From the NCBI GenBank assembly GCA_964502665.1, contig CAZCXP010000122.1, positions 1 through 7,631 on the forward strand: 7,631 nt of DNA. The letters are read 5' to 3'. Shown in pieces: positions 6,607-7,631 of the stretch. Origin of the DNA: SOKG01 sp964502665 (GTDB lineage Bacteria > Chloroflexota > Dehalococcoidia > SZUA-161). Made by a program: the position numbers and the translations under genes. Within the stretch, counting starts at the first letter, position 1. Each line of letters starts with the position of its first letter. The notes under the pieces are model-generated. The model did not search any database and was not told where the DNA came from. It saw only the letters and a list, made by a program, of their open reading frames with translations.

Positions 6607-7454
6607 CCCTGGGCCAGGCCCTTGACCAAGCGGCACGAAACCTCGCTGCCCACAGCATAGACGATGCCCGCCTTGAAGCCGAACTTCTTCTTGGGCATCT
6701 CTTAAGAGTGGATCGAGTTGGGCTCTATATCAGCCTTGAACAAGGGTTGACGCCAGAGCAAACCTCCGCCTTCTCAGCTCTTATCCAACGGCGTCTGAGC
6801 CACGAACCCACTGCCTATATCACCGGGCACAAAGAGTTCTATGGGCTCGATTTTCAGGTTGCCCGCCCTGTCCTCATACCTCGACCTGAAACCGAACTCC
6901 TGGTGGAGAAGGCGGTTGAGCTGGCAACCACCCTCCTTACTGACTCCTGCCTGATTGCCGATGTTGGCACTGGCTGCGGGGCTATCGCTATTGCTCTGGC
7001 AACAAACCTGCCCCACGCTACAATCTATGCCACCGATATCTCCAGTGCCGCCGTGGAGATAGCTAGAAGCAACTGCCATCGTCACGGCGTGAGCGATAGA
7101 ATCATTTTGCTTCAAGGTGAGTTGCTTGATCCTCTGCCCGAACCCGTGCATCTCATTATTGCCAATTTGCCCTATGTGAGAACCTCGGAGCTGGTCGAAC
7201 TGAGTCCCGAAATATCAAGATTTGAGCCACGGCTGGCTTTGAGCGGTGGCACCGATGGCCTCGAAGTGATTGAAGGACTTGTCTCACAGGCGGAGGGAAA
7301 TCTGCTGCCCGGTGGGGGGATTCTGCTGGAGATAGCGCATGATCAAGGACAAGCAGTATGTGAGCTGGCAAGTAGACGCCTCCCCAGGAGCAAAATCAGC
7401 ATAACCACTGACCTCAGTGGCTTGGACCGGGTAGTGAGCATTTTCCCGACCTAG
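6597..7454 (+). CDS. prmC: Release factor glutamine N5-methyltransferase; non-AUG start likely
   Basis: PrmC methylates the GGQ glutamine of RF1 and RF2 with S-adenosylmethionine, raising release efficiency. Numbered from the proposed ATT at 6597, the protein has 285 residues, within the usual 275-290. The N-terminal helical domain includes D-A-R-L-E-A-E-L-L-L (22-31). I-P-R-P-E-T-E is at 94-100, the SAM-binding D-V-G-T-G-C-G at 122-128 and the active-site motif at 190-193. That motif reads N-L-P-Y, not the usual N-P-P-Y. The frame is open from 6573 but has no ATG, GTG or TTG before the GTG at 6708, which would remove 37 conserved residues and has no spaced ribosome binding site. ATT at 6597 (GGAGG 4 nt upstream, 10-nt overlap with prfA) is my choice; CTG at 6609 is the alternative. 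The function is secure; the exact start is not. Confidence 0.93.
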   Translation: MGVTLGQALDQAARNLAAHSIDDARLEAELLLGHLLRVDRVGLYISLEQGLTPEQTSAFSALIQRRLSHEPTAYITGHKEFYGLDFQVARPVLIPRPETELLVEKAVELATTLLTDSCLIADVGTGCGAIAIALATNLPHATIYATDISSAAVEIARSNCHRHGVSDRIILLQGELLDPLPEPVHLIIANLPYVRTSELVELSPEISRFEPRLALSGGTDGLEVIEGLVSQAEGNLLPGGGILLEIAHDQGQAVCELASRRLPRSKISITTDLSGLDRVVSIFPT

Positions 7455-7458
7455 ATTC

Positions 7459-7533
7459 GTAGGGTGGGTGCAGCAAAGCGGAACCCACCAACTTATCATT
7501 CCAGAGGGTGGGTTGCGTTTCATGCACAACTAC
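7459..7533. repeat. Degenerate long inverted repeat after prmC, MITE-like
   Basis: The left arm (7459-7489) begins GTAGGGTGGGTGCAG and ends GGAACCCACC. The right arm (7507-7533) begins GGTGGGTTGCG and ends TGCACAACTAC. Across a 17-nt spacer they are imperfect complements: the inner 8 bases pair exactly, and TGCA and TAC are retained further out. The pattern resembles the GGTGGGT...ACCCACC palindromes scattered between genes in several bacterial phyla (from memory, not searched). It starts 5 nt after the prmC stop and has no coding potential. It could also act as a transcript-end hairpin. Confidence 0.55.
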
Positions 7534-7578
7534 TTAATGTGTTTTATAGAACCTCTGATTAACCGCTATTAGTCATTG

Positions 7579-7624
7579 AATCCCCCTATTTCCCCCTTTT
7601 GAAAAGGGGGATTAAAGGGGGATT
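7579..7624. repeat. CCCCCT/AGGGGG palindromic repeat at the right edge
   Basis: The left arm (7579-7600) and right arm (7602-7624) are near-perfect complements around a single G: each holds two five-base C or G runs, with a small mismatch between them. Direct half-repeats (TCCCCCT-A-TTTCCCCCTTTT) give it internal periodicity. Such elements are familiar as dispersed intergenic repeats in several phyla (recalled, not searched). TTTT follows the right arm, so it could terminate prmC transcription. The element may continue past the window. Confidence 0.6.
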
Positions 7625-7631
7625 TTAAAGC

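Noticed and set aside
6699..6708. 10-bp palindrome CTCTTAAGAG inside prmC
   Set aside because: It is short, lies within conserved coding sequence and is likely to occur by chance.
6595..6710. A prfA-prmC gene fusion broken by a sequencing error
   Set aside because: RF1 ends at its usual length with the typical C-terminus, and separate genes are the rule for this pair.
6774..7151. 125-codon minus-strand frame opposite prmC
   Set aside because: It is antisense to the SAM-binding core of PrmC, with no motif of its own.
6708..7454. prmC starting at GTG 6708
   Set aside because: It would remove 37 residues of the conserved N-terminal domain that are encoded in frame upstream, and no ribosome binding site is properly spaced before it (AAGAG touches the GTG).
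7455..7631. CRISPR repeats at the right end
   Set aside because: The two repeat elements differ in sequence and are inverted palindromes, not equal direct repeats with regular spacers.

Overview
The window is a block of bacterial housekeeping genes. Two divergent units share one 138-bp control region, and a third unit lies downstream. The best guess for the source is an uncultured member of the Chloroflexota, near Dehalococcoidia. That rests on recalled resemblance: a HisRS with a Cys-rich insertion of the C-P-D-C / D-C-K / C-x-x-C type, a Rel with an F-D-D-F-I-A-N-P-K synthetase loop, and an N-L-P-Y variant in PrmC. No search was run. Start codons are varied (GTG, TTG, ATG, ATG and probably a non-AUG), and clear Shine-Dalgarno motifs and SigA-type promoters are visible.

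Layout. Minus strand, 1-3942: rel, a (p)ppGpp synthetase/hydrolase, is followed after 14 nt by uvrC, the nucleotide-excision-repair nuclease. uvrC runs off the left edge and lacks only its last few residues. Region 3943-4080 holds back-to-back promoters for rel (minus) and hisS (plus). Their -35 boxes are 5 bp apart, and a near-perfect 18-bp palindrome covers the rel -10 box. Plus strand, 4081-5343: hisS (histidyl-tRNA synthetase), followed by a strong 16-bp hairpin. Region 5344-5535 is non-coding and holds that hairpin, a consensus extended -10 promoter and a GC-rich leader hairpin. Plus strand, 5536-7454: prfA (release factor 1) overlaps prmC, the methyltransferase that modifies release factors. 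Region 7455-7631 is non-coding and holds two different palindromic repeat elements.

How the genes relate. HisRS charges tRNA-His, and Rel answers uncharged tRNA on the ribosome, so the shared control region joins the supply and alarm sides of translation. PrmC methylates the GGQ glutamine of RF1, so prfA-prmC is an enzyme-substrate pair that appears translationally coupled. uvrC is a DNA-repair gene probably co-transcribed with rel.

I found no previously undescribed multi-gene system. The points most worth checking are the missing conventional start codon of prmC, the mixed catalytic motif of Rel, the palindrome-covered divergent promoters, and the repeat elements at the right end.
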